Below, piece by piece: positions 34,770 to 43,493 of a stretch of DNA of 64,000 bases. This DNA is from Pseudorhodoferax aquiterrae. Its GTDB lineage: Bacteria; Pseudomonadota; Gammaproteobacteria; Burkholderiales; Burkholderiaceae_C. The notes below the pieces were generated by a model. That model did not search any database. It saw only the letters and a list, made by a program, of their open reading frames with translations, and was not told the origin of the DNA. The stretch spans positions 58,389 through 122,388 of the forward strand of contig NZ_BMYK01000020.1 in assembly GCF_014652235.1 (NCBI RefSeq), written 5' to 3'. Position numbers and translations under genes: made by a program. Position 1 is the first letter of the stretch; each line of letters begins with the position of its first letter.

Positions 34770-35513
34770 TCAGAAGCGGTAGGTCAGGTAGGCGAAGGGC
34801 ACCACAGGGTTCAGCGTGAGCCCGCTCTCCGATGTGGCGACGGCATTGCCGTTGGCATAGGTGGTGAGCTTGGCCTTGGTCTTCATGCGCACGTAGGAGA
34901 CCGACAGCGTGAGACCCAGCCGGTCGGTGAACGCATAGGTCGCGCCGAGGGCGAACACCGGGCCGAATCGGCTGTCGATCTTGGCGCGCGTGCTCGAGGC
35001 GCCCGCGGGCAGGCCCAGCGCGCCGCCCAGCGTGTTCTGCAGCCCGCCGGTCAACTTCACATCGGAGAAGTGCGCATAGGTCACGCCCAGGCCCGCGGCC
35101 AGCCGCCACTTGTCGCTGGGCTGGCCGAAGAAATACTTGGCCAGCAGCGAGGGGCCGTACAGCCGCGCCGAGCCCAGTTCGCCGATGCCGGCCAGCGTGC
35201 CTTCGCCCTGCAGCTTGAGCCGCGGCGGTATGCCGAACACGCCCTCGATGGCCCAGTTGTCGGTCAGGAAGTAGTGGGCGTTCAGGCCCAGCGTGTCCTC
35301 GTGGCCCAGGCTGGAGCCCGAGCCGGGGACCTCGCGTTCCACGGGCGATGTGAAGCGCAGCGGCGTGCTCTTGTCGCGCGGCGCGTAGCGCAACCAGCCG
35401 GCGCCCAGCACGATGTCGCCGGCCTTCTGGGCCCATGTGCCGCTACAGGCGAAAAGGGCCAGCGCCGCGGTGGCGATGGCCCTGTGGAGCTTGGGTGGAG
35501 GACTGGTCTGCAT
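34770..35513 (-). CDS. ompW: OmpW-family outer membrane protein
   Basis: The 247-residue protein has a signal peptide ending near TWAQ (about residue 29) and an eight-strand beta-barrel pattern. Strands alternate aromatic and small residues, with GLNAHYFLTDNWAIEGVFGI, GPSLLAKYFFG and LGLTLSVSYVRMKTKAKL. It ends in Phe (AYLTYRF), the assembly signal for outer-membrane insertion. OmpW forms a narrow channel for hydrophobic molecules and responds to stress. The ATG at 35513 follows AGGAGA; an in-frame start at 35549 would disrupt the signal peptide. Confidence 0.92.
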   Translation of the reverse strand: MQTSPPPKLHRAIATAALALFACSGTWAQKAGDIVLGAGWLRYAPRDKSTPLRFTSPVEREVPGSGSSLGHEDTLGLNAHYFLTDNWAIEGVFGIPPRLKLQGEGTLAGIGELGSARLYGPSLLAKYFFGQPSDKWRLAAGLGVTYAHFSDVKLTGGLQNTLGGALGLPAGASSTRAKIDSRFGPVFALGATYAFTDRLGLTLSVSYVRMKTKAKLTTYANGNAVATSESGLTLNPVVPFAYLTYRF

Positions 35514-35598
35514 GTGGGGGTCTCCTAGGTCTGGATACGCGACCAGCATAGGCCGGCGCGCCGACCTTGTCGACCCGGGCGCAGCGCCCCACGCCGTT

Positions 35599-36618
35599 TT
35601 ACTTCGCCGTGTAGATCTGGTCGAAGCTGCCGCCGTCGGCGAAGTGGGCCTTGTCGGCCGCGGCCCAGCCGCCGAAGGCCTGGTCGATCGTGAACAGGTT
35701 CAGCTTGGGGAACTGGCTGGCGTACTTGGCCTTGGCCTTCTCCGACACCGCGGGGCGGTAGAAGTGCTTGCCGGCGATGTCCTGGCCTTCCTCGGAGTAC
35801 AGGAACTTGAGGTACTCCTCGGCCACGGCACGCGTGCCCTTCTTGTCGACGTTCTTGTCGACCACGGCCACGGCCGGTTCGGCCAGGATGCTCAGCGACG
35901 GGGCGACCACGTCGAACTTGGCGCCGAATTCCTTGTCGAGCAGGTAGGCCTCGTTCTCCCAGGCGATCAGCACGTCGCCCTGTGCGCGCTGCGCGAAGGT
36001 GATCGTCGAGCCGCGCGCGCCGGTGTCCAGCACGGGCACGTTCTTGTACAGCGCGGCCACGAACTCCTTGGCCTTGGCGTCGCTGCCACCGTTCTTGCGC
36101 TTGGCGTATTCCCAGGCCGCCAGGTAGTTCCAGCGCGCGCCGCCCGAGGTCTTGGGGTTGGGCGTGATCACGCTGACGCCAGGCTTGACGAGATCGTCCC
36201 AGTCCTTGATGCCCTTGGGGTTGCCCTTGCGCACGGCGAACACGATGGTCGAGGTGTAAGGCGAGGAATTGTGCGGCAGGCGCTTTTGCCAGTCGGCCGC
36301 CAGCCAGCCGCCGTTCTTCACCAGCGCGTCGGTGTCGCCGGCCAGGGCCAGCGTGGCCACGTCCGCATCCAGGCCGTCGATGATGGAACGCGCCTGCTTG
36401 CCCGAGCCGCCGTGCGACTGCTTGATCGTCACGTCCTGGCCGGTCTTGGCCTTCCAGTGCGCGGCGAAGGCCTTGTTGTAGTCCACGTAGAGCTCGCGCG
36501 TGGGGTCGTAGGAGACGTTCAGCAGCGTGACCGGCGCGGGCTGGGCCAGGGCGGCGCCCATGGACAGGGCCAGCGTGGCGCTGGAGAGGTGGCTCAGGAG
36601 GCGGCGGCGCGTTTGCAT
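35599..36618 (-). CDS. sbp: Second sulfate ABC transporter binding protein (Sbp-like)
   Basis: The 339-residue exported protein is a paralogue of the one at 29078: [59 protein letters not shown]. The N-terminus [11 protein letters not shown] with a short hydrophobic stretch cut near ALAQ looks Sec-type, although RRR raises the option of Tat. No permease genes lie beside it, so it probably feeds CysTWA with a different affinity or a different oxyanion. The shared ATAAGTT upstream box suggests common control with the sbp-cysTWA operon. Confidence 0.92.
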   Translation of the reverse strand: MQTRRRLLSHLSSATLALSMGAALAQPAPVTLLNVSYDPTRELYVDYNKAFAAHWKAKTGQDVTIKQSHGGSGKQARSIIDGLDADVATLALAGDTDALVKNGGWLAADWQKRLPHNSSPYTSTIVFAVRKGNPKGIKDWDDLVKPGVSVITPNPKTSGGARWNYLAAWEYAKRKNGGSDAKAKEFVAALYKNVPVLDTGARGSTITFAQRAQGDVLIAWENEAYLLDKEFGAKFDVVAPSLSILAEPAVAVVDKNVDKKGTRAVAEEYLKFLYSEEGQDIAGKHFYRPAVSEKAKAKYASQFPKLNLFTIDQAFGGWAAADKAHFADGGSFDQIYTAK

Positions 36619-36698
36619 GGAGGACTTTCGCGGGATTCGTTGCAGATGCCGCGATTCTCAAAGTCCCCCCACCGAACAGGAACGATTGAATTTTCCCT

Positions 36699-36705
36699 AA
36701 CTTAT
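36699..36705 (-). promoter_or_regulatory. ATAAGTT box upstream of the second sulfate-binding protein gene
   Basis: On the minus strand ATAAGTT lies 80 bases upstream of the ATG at 36618 and is followed by AT-rich sequence (AGGGAAAATTCAATCG). The copy before the other sulfate-binding gene is 84 bases from its ATG. Confidence 0.4.
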
Positions 36706-36732
36706 GCCTTTGGCGTCTAAGGCGTAGTTCGG

Positions 36733-37815
36733 TCAGGCCAGCACGCGCGCGATCTCGGGGTCACGCAGCGCCTCGCCGACGGCTGCCAGCACCGGCGCCG
36801 GCAGGTGCGGACGCAGCGCCTGCAGGTCGTCGTGGGGATCCTGTTCAGGCGCGTAGTCCTGCAGCGCGGTGAGTTGCCGGCGTGCGATGCGCTCGGCCAG
36901 GCTGGCGCACAGCGCCGCCAGGACCAGGCGCGTGGCCTGTGCCGGGGCAGGCGGCACGGCGAAGGCGACGCGCGCGATCGCGCGCGTGGGTGCTTCCATG
37001 GCCGCAGGCAGACCCCACTCCTGCAGCAGCAGCGAGCCGATTTCGCCCGACGACAGGCCCAGGCGTTGCTGCTCGACGAGCGCGCGCTCCTGCAGCCCCG
37101 TAGGAGATAGCGTGGTGCCGGCCTGCATGTGCAGCAGCGTGACCGCGGCGAAGCGGCCCAGGAAATGCAGCACCAGCTGGGTGCTCATGCCCGCCGCATC
37201 GGGCAGTTGCAGCCGCCTGGCCAGGGCCAGGCTCAGTTCGCTGGCGATGGCGCTGCTGCTCCACAGCACGTCGAATTCCTGGCGCAGCGCCGGCGCGGGC
37301 GTCGGCATGGCTTCGCGCAGCAAGTGCTGCAGGCTCAGGTTGCGCACCGTGTTCAGGCCCAGGAAGGTGATGGCCTGGCCGACGCTGGTGACGGCGCTGC
37401 GCAGACCGTACAGCGGCGAATTGACGGCCGCCATCACGCGCGCGGCGACCACGGGTTCGGTCATCACCAGCTCGGCCAGCTCGGTCGAGGAGGCGCGCGC
37501 CACGAAGTCGGGCGAGACCAGCGCGTGCAGCGCGCGCGGCGGTCGCGGCAGCTGGCGCAAGTCCTGCAGCAAGGCCTGCCGGCGCTCGGAATCCAGGTTC
37601 TCGTGCCGCACGAGCCGGCCATCCTCGGCGAGCGCTGTGTCGGCAAGCGCCGGCGTGGTCGGCGCCGCTGCCGGCGCGGGCGCAGACACCCGGGATGGCG
37701 CGGCGGCCCGGCGCGCGGCGGCCGCCGGGTGCCGCGGACCCGCGCCACGCCGCTGCAGCCACCACCACGCCAGCCCGCCGAGCGCCAGCACGACCACGAT
37801 GAAGCCTCCGAGCAT
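36733..37815 (-). CDS. Membrane-anchored HDOD-domain protein
   Basis: The 360-residue protein starts with a membrane segment (GGFIVVVLALGGLAWWWLQ, 3-21). An Ala/Pro linker (about 22-60) and an HDOD domain (about 85-290) follow. The domain shows PRPPRALHALVSPD, VMTEPVVAARVMAAVNSPLYGL and FLGLNTVRNLSLQHLL. HDOD is an HD-phosphohydrolase relative that usually lacks catalytic residues and works in signalling or stress. The partner is unknown. It is divergent from PPK2 and upstream of the second sbp gene. The start at 37815 has a GGAAGG ribosome site. Confidence 0.87.
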   Translation of the reverse strand: MLGGFIVVVLALGGLAWWWLQRRGAGPRHPAAAARRAAAPSRVSAPAPAAAPTTPALADTALAEDGRLVRHENLDSERRQALLQDLRQLPRPPRALHALVSPDFVARASSTELAELVMTEPVVAARVMAAVNSPLYGLRSAVTSVGQAITFLGLNTVRNLSLQHLLREAMPTPAPALRQEFDVLWSSSAIASELSLALARRLQLPDAAGMSTQLVLHFLGRFAAVTLLHMQAGTTLSPTGLQERALVEQQRLGLSSGEIGSLLLQEWGLPAAMEAPTRAIARVAFAVPPAPAQATRLVLAALCASLAERIARRQLTALQDYAPEQDPHDDLQALRPHLPAPVLAAVGEALRDPEIARVLA

Positions 37816-37946
37816 CGTCCGCCCTTCCGTGTTGTCCGCTGCATCTGCGCGAGGTGCGGCAGCGGTCTGCGCACCAATATACCCACACGCCCACGCCTGC
37901 GCGACGAGCGCCACGGCGCGGCGCTGCACCGCGGGCAACCCGCTGC

Positions 37947-37952
37947 TATCGT
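37947..37952 (+). promoter_or_regulatory. -10-like element of the PPK2 gene (leaderless start)
   Basis: TATCGT ends six bases before the ATG at 37959, with the same CGGCCC spacer as the GST gene at 11920. Confidence 0.45.
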
Positions 37953-37958
37953 CGGCCC

Positions 37959-38804
37959 ATGACCGCATCCACCAAGAGCGGGCCCAGCGCCCGCAAGCTC
38001 GCCGCGCTGACGCACAGCGATCCCGAGGCCCGCTTCGAGCTGGCCGGCATCGACCCTTCGGCCAAACCCTTTTCGAGCGGCGACAAGGCGCAGGACAAGG
38101 CCGCCGTCGAAGCCCTGGCGCTGGAGATCGACGCGCTGCAGAACCTGTTCTATGCCGACAAGCGCTTCAAGCTGCTGGTGGTGCTGCAGGGCATCGACAC
38201 CAGCGGCAAGGACGGCACGCTGCGCGCCGTGTTCGGCCGCTCGAGCCCCTTGGGCGTACGCGCCGTGGGCTGGAAGGCACCGAGCGACCAGGAGAAGGCC
38301 CATGACGTGCTCTGGCGCATCCACCGCGAGGTGCCGGCTGCCGGCGAGATCGTGGTGTTCAACCGCAGCCACTACGAAGATGTGCTGGTGCCCGTGGTGC
38401 ACGGCTGGATCACGCCTGAGCAGCAGCGCCAGCGCTACGCCCACATCAACGACTTCGAACGCATGCTTTGCGAAACTGGCACCGTCGTCTGCAAGTTCCT
38501 GCTGCACATCGGCAAGGACGAGCAGCGCGAACGCCTGCAGGCGCGGCTGGACGATCCGACCAAGCGCTGGAAATTCCAGTCCGAAGACCTGGCCGTGCGC
38601 GCCCAATGGGACGACTACCAGCGCGCCTACCAGGACGCCGTCGCGGCCACGGGCACGCCCTGGGCGCCCTGGACCATCGTGCCCGCCGACTCCAAGACGC
38701 ACCGCAACCTCATGATCGCCACGCTGCTCAAGCGCAAGCTCGAGAGCCTGCAGCTGCGCTACCCGCCCGACGCACCGGACCTGCCCAAGCGGAAGATCGT
38801 GTGA
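37959..38804 (+). CDS. ppk2: Polyphosphate kinase 2 family protein
   Basis: The 281-residue enzyme has the PPK2 core: Walker A GIDTSGKDG at 78-86, the lid-associated GVRAVGWKAPSDQEKAHD, Walker B-like EIVVFNRSHYEDVL, and KFLLHIGKDEQRERL. It transfers phosphate between polyphosphate and nucleotides. Its class (NDP-, NMP- or dual-acting) cannot be set from motifs alone, though this single-domain length suits class I or III. The GTG of the MFS gene overlaps its stop (GTGA), so the two are coupled. Confidence 0.92.
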   Translation: MTASTKSGPSARKLAALTHSDPEARFELAGIDPSAKPFSSGDKAQDKAAVEALALEIDALQNLFYADKRFKLLVVLQGIDTSGKDGTLRAVFGRSSPLGVRAVGWKAPSDQEKAHDVLWRIHREVPAAGEIVVFNRSHYEDVLVPVVHGWITPEQQRQRYAHINDFERMLCETGTVVCKFLLHIGKDEQRERLQARLDDPTKRWKFQSEDLAVRAQWDDYQRAYQDAVAATGTPWAPWTIVPADSKTHRNLMIATLLKRKLESLQLRYPPDAPDLPKRKIV

Positions 38805-40234
38805 GCCTTGCCGTCCAGGCGGTGCCGGCGGCCTGGCGCCAGCGGCTGATCCCGGTCGTCGTCGCCTGCCCGCTGTTCCTGCAGAACCTGGACACCTCGG
38901 TCATGGCGACCGCGCTGCCCAGCATCGCGCGCGCGCTCGACGTGCAGCCGCTGCGGCTGAACCTGGCCATCACGGCCTACCTGCTGAGCCTGGCGGTGTT
39001 CCTGCCGCTGTCGGGCTGGTGCGCCGAGCGCTTCGGCGCGCGGCGCGTGTTCTGCTGGGCCATTGGCCTGTTCGCGCTGGGCTCGGCGCTGTGCGGCATG
39101 GCGCAGACGCTGTCCCAACTGGTGCTGTTCCGCATCCTGCAGGGCATGGGCGGCGCGCTCATGGTGCCGGTGGGCCGGCTGATCCTGCTGCGCAGCGTGC
39201 CGCCGGCGCTGATGGTCTCGGCCATGGTCTGGTTCACGGTGCCGCCCACCATCGGGCGCATGCTGGGGCCGCTGTTCGGCGGCGCCATCGTGAGCTTTGC
39301 GTCCTGGCGCTGGATCTTCCTGGTCAACGTGCCCTTCGGGCTGCTGGGCATCCTGCTTGCGCTGCACTTCCTGCCCGGACCCCGCGCGGGCCAGCCGGCT
39401 GCGGCACCGCCGCCGTTCGACGGTGTCGGCTTCGGCCTGTTGGCGCTGGGCCTCACCGCGCTGCTGAGCGCGATCGAAACCGCGGGCAAGGGTCTGCTGC
39501 CGGGCGGGCTCGAATGGCCCATGGCCGGCCTGGGCGTGCTCGCGCTGGCCGGCTACGTCTGGCGCAGCCGGCGCATGGCCGCGCCGCTGATCGACCTCAC
39601 GGTCCTGCGCCACGCGACCTACCGCGCCTCCATCGTGGGCGGCATGCCGCTGCGCATCGCGATCGGCGCCTCGCCCTTCCTGCTGCCGCTCATGATGCAG
39701 CTGGGCTTCGGCCTGTCGCCGCTGGAATCGGGCCTGATCACGGTCGCCACGGCCATCGGCTCGCTGGCCACGCGCGTGGTGGTCACGCGCACGATCGGCT
39801 GGCTGGGCTTCAAGCCGCTGCTGCTGGGCACCACGGTCATGACCAGCCTGGCCTATGCGAGCTACAGCCTGTTCACGCCGGCGACGCCGCATCCGCTGAT
39901 CTTCGTCACCTTGATGCTGGGCGGCCTGGTCAACGCCATGGGCATGGTGGCCCTGCAGACGCTGGGCTACTCGGAGATCCCCAAGCCGCGCATGAGCCAT
40001 GCCACCACCCTGGCGACGATGGCGCAGCAGCTCTCGCTCTCGCTGGGCGTGCTGTTCGGCGCAGCGCTGCTGGGCCTGGCCGCGCACTGGCGCGGCGGCG
40101 ATCCGGCGCAGCTGGCCGCGGGCGACTTCGCGCCGGCCTACTGGTGCATCGCCAGCGTGACCCTGCTGTCGCTGCTGTGGTTCGCGCGGCTGGACCGCCA
40201 TGCGGGGGCGGAGCTGCGCGGGCGCGGCGCCTAG
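38801..40234 (+). CDS. MFS transporter, DHA2 (14-helix drug efflux) type
   Basis: The 477-residue protein has features of the EmrB/QacA group: LDTSVMATALPSIARAL in helix 1 with the conserved Asp, the SGWCAERFGARRVF motif A, and R-I-L-Q-G-M-G-GALMVPVGRL in helix 4. It probably exports drugs or metabolites using the proton gradient. The GTG start overlaps the ppk2 stop. Its stop TAG overlaps by three bases the stop of the convergent Crp-family gene (CTAG). Confidence 0.88.
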   Translation: MSLAVQAVPAAWRQRLIPVVVACPLFLQNLDTSVMATALPSIARALDVQPLRLNLAITAYLLSLAVFLPLSGWCAERFGARRVFCWAIGLFALGSALCGMAQTLSQLVLFRILQGMGGALMVPVGRLILLRSVPPALMVSAMVWFTVPPTIGRMLGPLFGGAIVSFASWRWIFLVNVPFGLLGILLALHFLPGPRAGQPAAAPPPFDGVGFGLLALGLTALLSAIETAGKGLLPGGLEWPMAGLGVLALAGYVWRSRRMAAPLIDLTVLRHATYRASIVGGMPLRIAIGASPFLLPLMMQLGFGLSPLESGLITVATAIGSLATRVVVTRTIGWLGFKPLLLGTTVMTSLAYASYSLFTPATPHPLIFVTLMLGGLVNAMGMVALQTLGYSEIPKPRMSHATTLATMAQQLSLSLGVLFGAALLGLAAHWRGGDPAQLAAGDFAPAYWCIASVTLLSLLWFARLDRHAGAELRGRGA

Positions 40235-40923
40235 GTTGCCGGCGACGGGTAGCGCGACAACCCCTGCCGGTCCATGACCACGAGGTGGCCGTAGCCGCGG
40301 CGGATGAGGCCAGCGGCCTCGAGCTCGGTCAGCGCGGTGTTCACGCGCTGGCGCGAGACACCGACCAGCCAGCCCAGTTCCTCCTGGTTGATGCGCAGCG
40401 TGGCGTCGGTGTTGGGATACAGCACCGGATGGAACAGGCCCGCGATGCCGCGCGCCGCGCGCGCCGTGGGCTCGAGCAGCCGGTCGAACTTGACCATGGC
40501 GATGAACTGGCCGAGCCGCTCGTTCAGGTGCGAGAGCATGAAGTGGTTGAACGGGATGCTGTGCTCCAGCAGCCAGCCGAAGGTCTTGCGTGGCAGGTGC
40601 ACGGTCACCGTGGGCCGTGTGGCCATGGCCTCGTACTTGCGCTGCTCGGGCTTGAGCAGCGAGCCTTCGCCGAACCAGCCGCCTGGCGCGACGCCGGTGT
40701 ACATGACCAGCTTGCCCTCCAGCGTCGTGTCCTGCACGCTCAGGAAGCCCTCCATCACGCCCACCCAGCTGTCGGCGATCTCGTCGCGCTGGCACACGTA
40801 GCTGTGCGCCTCATGGCGGCGCACGTACAAGGCCTCGAAGGCCAGGTCGCGCTCGGCCTGCGTGAGCGCGCGCGGCCAGCTGCAGCGCGCGAAGAAGGCC
40901 GCGAGTTCGGCGGGCGTGGACAC
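40231..40923 (-). CDS. Crp/Fnr-family transcriptional regulator
   Basis: The 230-residue protein has an N-terminal cyclic-nucleotide-binding fold (GVMEGFLSVQDTTLEGKLVM, GGWFGEGSLLKPE) and a C-terminal winged helix (NQEELGWLVGVSRQRVNTAL, then ELEAAGLIRRGYG). There is no Cys cluster as in Fnr, and the phosphate-binding loop is not exactly that of cAMP-binding Crp, so the effector is uncertain. The start is weakly defined: the GTG at 40923 lies 11 bases after the tannase stop, and an ATG at 40983 would overlap it. Tannase regulation is possible. Confidence 0.86.
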   Translation of the reverse strand: MSTPAELAAFFARCSWPRALTQAERDLAFEALYVRRHEAHSYVCQRDEIADSWVGVMEGFLSVQDTTLEGKLVMYTGVAPGGWFGEGSLLKPEQRKYEAMATRPTVTVHLPRKTFGWLLEHSIPFNHFMLSHLNERLGQFIAMVKFDRLLEPTARAARGIAGLFHPVLYPNTDATLRINQEELGWLVGVSRQRVNTALTELEAAGLIRRGYGHLVVMDRQGLSRYPSPAT

Positions 40924-40933
40924 GGCCCGCAGG

Positions 40934-42511
40934 TCAGGGTGTCGTGCAGCGGTAGTTGCTGGCCAGCGCCGCGGCGGCGGCATCGTTGGCCGGCCCCGTG
41001 TAGCGCGCGTACTGCGGGTACTGGCACAGCGGGCGCGTGAACTGCGTGCTGCCGCCGCTCAGCTTGCTCGCGGTGAGCGTGCCCGGCGCGGTGCCGTTGC
41101 TGACCCAGTCGTCCAGCGCGGCCAGCAGATCGGCGTTGTCCGCACCGGGCCCGCCCGCGCAATGGTTGACGCCCGGCGCGATGTAGTAGCGCGCGAACTG
41201 GTCCATCGCAGCCTGGCCGCCCACGGCGGCGGTGGCGGCCTGGTAGTAGGCCGTGGTGGCCTTGTAGCTCAGCGCCGCGTCGTTGCCGCCGTGCCAGAGG
41301 ATGAGCTTGGCGTTGCTGTCCTTGAACGGGCGCAGATCGGCGTTCGTCGCATCGTTCAGCGCGGCCAGCGCATAGACGGCGTTGAGGTTGGCGTCCCAGG
41401 TGTAGGCCAGCGAGTCCTGCGCCGGGTTGCGCGCCAGGTAGTTCTTGACCGTCGTGTCCTGGAACAGGTACTGCAGCGCGCTGCGCACGTCGGGCGTGCC
41501 GCTGACCCAGGTGGCCCAGGCGCCGGGGTCGTCCTCGTTGCCGGTCAGGGCCCAACCCGCGTTGGTATAGGCGCCGCCAGCCCAGGAGGCCGGCGACGTC
41601 CACGAGCCGACGACGGCCAGCTGCGCGTCGGACAGGCAGGCGTCACCGGTGTCGGCACCGCCGGCGCAGCGCAGCACGGCGGGGTCGAAGCTGCAGGCCT
41701 GCGGGTTGCCGACCACGCCGTCGACGATGCCGTCGGCAGCGTCGCAGGCGTTGCGCACTGCGCCGGCCAGCGTGGCCAGCTTGGCCGGGCTGAAGCCGCC
41801 GCCCGGGGCGGCCAGGGCCTTTGCCGTGCGATTGAACTGGCCCATGAAGCCGACCCAGTTGTAGGCCGGCGCGCGCGCGATGATGCCGTCGAACAGGTTG
41901 GGGTTGCGCTGCGCCGCCATGAGCGCCTCGCGCCCGCCGTTGGAGCAGCCCTCGAAGTAGGCGCGGTCGGGCTGCTTGCCGTAGGCGGCCTGCACCATCT
42001 CGCGCGCGGAGGACAGCACCGTGGGCACCGACAGCGAGCCGAACAGGTTGGCGGCGTAGGTGTCGTTGAGCGCAAAGGCGGCCGACAGCACGTTGCCGCT
42101 GTGGCCCGAGTCGCTGTTCACGGTGGCGTAGCCCTTCTTGAGCGCGTTGAGGTTGTTGCCCGAGAGGTCGGGGATGGCACCGTTGTAACCGCCGCCGCCG
42201 CCGTAGTAGAGCTTGCCGTTCCACTGCTGCGGCAAGCGCAGTTCCAGGTTCAGCTGCGGCGCGATGGTAGCGTCGACCTTGCAGTACAGCGGCGCATCGC
42301 CACTGGCGGCGACGGTGCTGGCACCGCTCACCGTGGCGCCGGCGAGCGTCTTGCCCGCCAGGGCCGCGCAAGCCTGCTCGGGCGTGGCGGAGGGACCGCC
42401 TGCGCCATCGTCGCCGTTGTCGTCACTGCCACCGCAGCCCAGCAGCGCCGCGGCCGCCAGCGCGGACAGCGTGAACCTGAAAAAAAGCGGAAAACCGGGT
42501 TGGCCGTGCAT
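40934..42511 (-). CDS. Tannase/feruloyl esterase family lipoprotein
   Basis: The 525-residue protein starts with a lipoprotein signal, LLGC at 23-26, followed by an acidic linker (GGSDDNGDDGAGG), so it is probably lipid-anchored. The esterase has the family CS-D-HC motif: C189-S190 in FEGCSNGGREAL, D411 in WHGGNDAALS, and H450-C451 in PGVNHCAGG, with the two cysteines joining the catalytic Ser and His regions. The calcium loop DAADGIVDG is present (258-266). It hydrolyses esters of gallic, ferulic or related acids. A GAGAGGAGACG ribosome site precedes the ATG. Confidence 0.93.
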   Translation of the reverse strand: MHGQPGFPLFFRFTLSALAAAALLGCGGSDDNGDDGAGGPSATPEQACAALAGKTLAGATVSGASTVAASGDAPLYCKVDATIAPQLNLELRLPQQWNGKLYYGGGGGYNGAIPDLSGNNLNALKKGYATVNSDSGHSGNVLSAAFALNDTYAANLFGSLSVPTVLSSAREMVQAAYGKQPDRAYFEGCSNGGREALMAAQRNPNLFDGIIARAPAYNWVGFMGQFNRTAKALAAPGGGFSPAKLATLAGAVRNACDAADGIVDGVVGNPQACSFDPAVLRCAGGADTGDACLSDAQLAVVGSWTSPASWAGGAYTNAGWALTGNEDDPGAWATWVSGTPDVRSALQYLFQDTTVKNYLARNPAQDSLAYTWDANLNAVYALAALNDATNADLRPFKDSNAKLILWHGGNDAALSYKATTAYYQAATAAVGGQAAMDQFARYYIAPGVNHCAGGPGADNADLLAALDDWVSNGTAPGTLTASKLSGGSTQFTRPLCQYPQYARYTGPANDAAAAALASNYRCTTP

Positions 42512-42637
42512 CGCGTCTCCTCTCGTTGGTGTGGAAATGGCGCGGCCAGTGTGTCACGCGGTGCCCGCGCTGAATGTCAGCGGGCGAACAATTGAGCGCG
42601 CGCAATCCCGGGGGTTTTCCCCAGGGCCCGTAAGAGG

Positions 42638-43351
42638 TCAACCGCGGCGTGCGGCGCGTGCCTTGCGCAACCGGTAACCGAACTGGCGCAGCGTCAGCCC
42701 GAGCGCATGGGCCGCGCCCGCCTGTCGGTTGCCATGCAGGGCCAGCGCGTGCTCGAGCTCCTGCAGGCTGTGCGAGTGGGCGGGCAGATAGGGCCGCACC
42801 AGGGGGCGCACCATGTCGCCGCCCAGACGTTGGGCGGCCAGGGCTGCGAGCACGCGCAACAGTGCCAGGTCGTCGTCCAGCGTGCGGTCGGGCAGGCGGC
42901 TGCGGTGGCAGCTCAGCACGCCGACGGTGCGCGCGCCCACCTGGAGCGGCAGTGCCAGGAAGGCCTGGCCTTCGTCGGGCAGCTTGTCGCGCACCACGCT
43001 GCGCGCCAGGAAGCGCGGCTCCGCATCGATGTCGTGCACCAGCACGGCCTGGCCGCTGGCCAGCACCAGGCCCGTCACGCCTTCGCCGACCGCATAGACG
43101 CCGCGCTGCACCTCTTCGTCCGTGAGGCCGTGGGCCAGGTGGATGCGCGCGTGCGTGTCGCCCAGTGGCACCAGCACGATGCGCCCGCGCTCCAGGCCCA
43201 GCAAGGCGTCCATCTGCGCCAGCATGGCGCGCAGCAGCGGGTCGGGCGTGCCGGTTTCGCCGAGTTGCTGCATGAGCAGGCCCAGCAGCTGCAGTTCCAG
43301 CAGACGCCACTGCGCACCGGTGCGGGGCGGGGAGGAGGACGGGGGCGCCAT
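42638..43351 (-). CDS. GAF-domain regulator with Fis-type C-terminal HTH, no AAA+ domain
   Basis: The 237-residue protein joins a GAF domain (about 20-180, with LGLERGRIVLVPLGDTHARI and EGQAFLALPLQVGARTVGVL) to a C-terminal Fis-like helix-turn-helix (SLQELEHALALHGNRQAGAA, then LGLTLRQFGYRLRKA). This is the NifA/NorR-type architecture without the central AAA+ domain that drives sigma-54 promoters. It must therefore act in another way, perhaps as a repressor or an antagonist. It lies between tannase and the SDR gene, transcribed away from the latter. The start at 43351 fits; upstream in-frame sequence looks non-coding. Confidence 0.8.
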   Translation of the reverse strand: MAPPSSSPPRTGAQWRLLELQLLGLLMQQLGETGTPDPLLRAMLAQMDALLGLERGRIVLVPLGDTHARIHLAHGLTDEEVQRGVYAVGEGVTGLVLASGQAVLVHDIDAEPRFLARSVVRDKLPDEGQAFLALPLQVGARTVGVLSCHRSRLPDRTLDDDLALLRVLAALAAQRLGGDMVRPLVRPYLPAHSHSLQELEHALALHGNRQAGAAHALGLTLRQFGYRLRKARAARRG

Positions 43352-43440
43352 GCCACTGCGGTGTGCAAGTCGCGTGCCGCCTTGGCGCTGCGTGCCGGGC
43401 TGTTTTGTAACGGCGCCGCGCTCTTTGTTTGATTGACTGT

Positions 43441-43469
43441 TTGTCTGACAATGAGATATGGTCAGACAA
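43441..43469. promoter_or_regulatory. Tandem FadR/GntR-type operators upstream of the SDR gene
   Basis: TTGTCTGACAA (43441-43451) and TGGTCAGACAA (43459-43469) are two copies of the FCD-GntR consensus TNGTC-N-GACNA, 18 bases apart. Together they form a larger dyad with 11-base perfect arms (GTTTGTCTGAC and GTCAGACAAAC). They lie just upstream of the SDR start and presumably bind the GntR protein encoded at 46812. Confidence 0.75.
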
Positions 43470-43493
43470 ACCGACACAGTGGGAGGCATGCGC

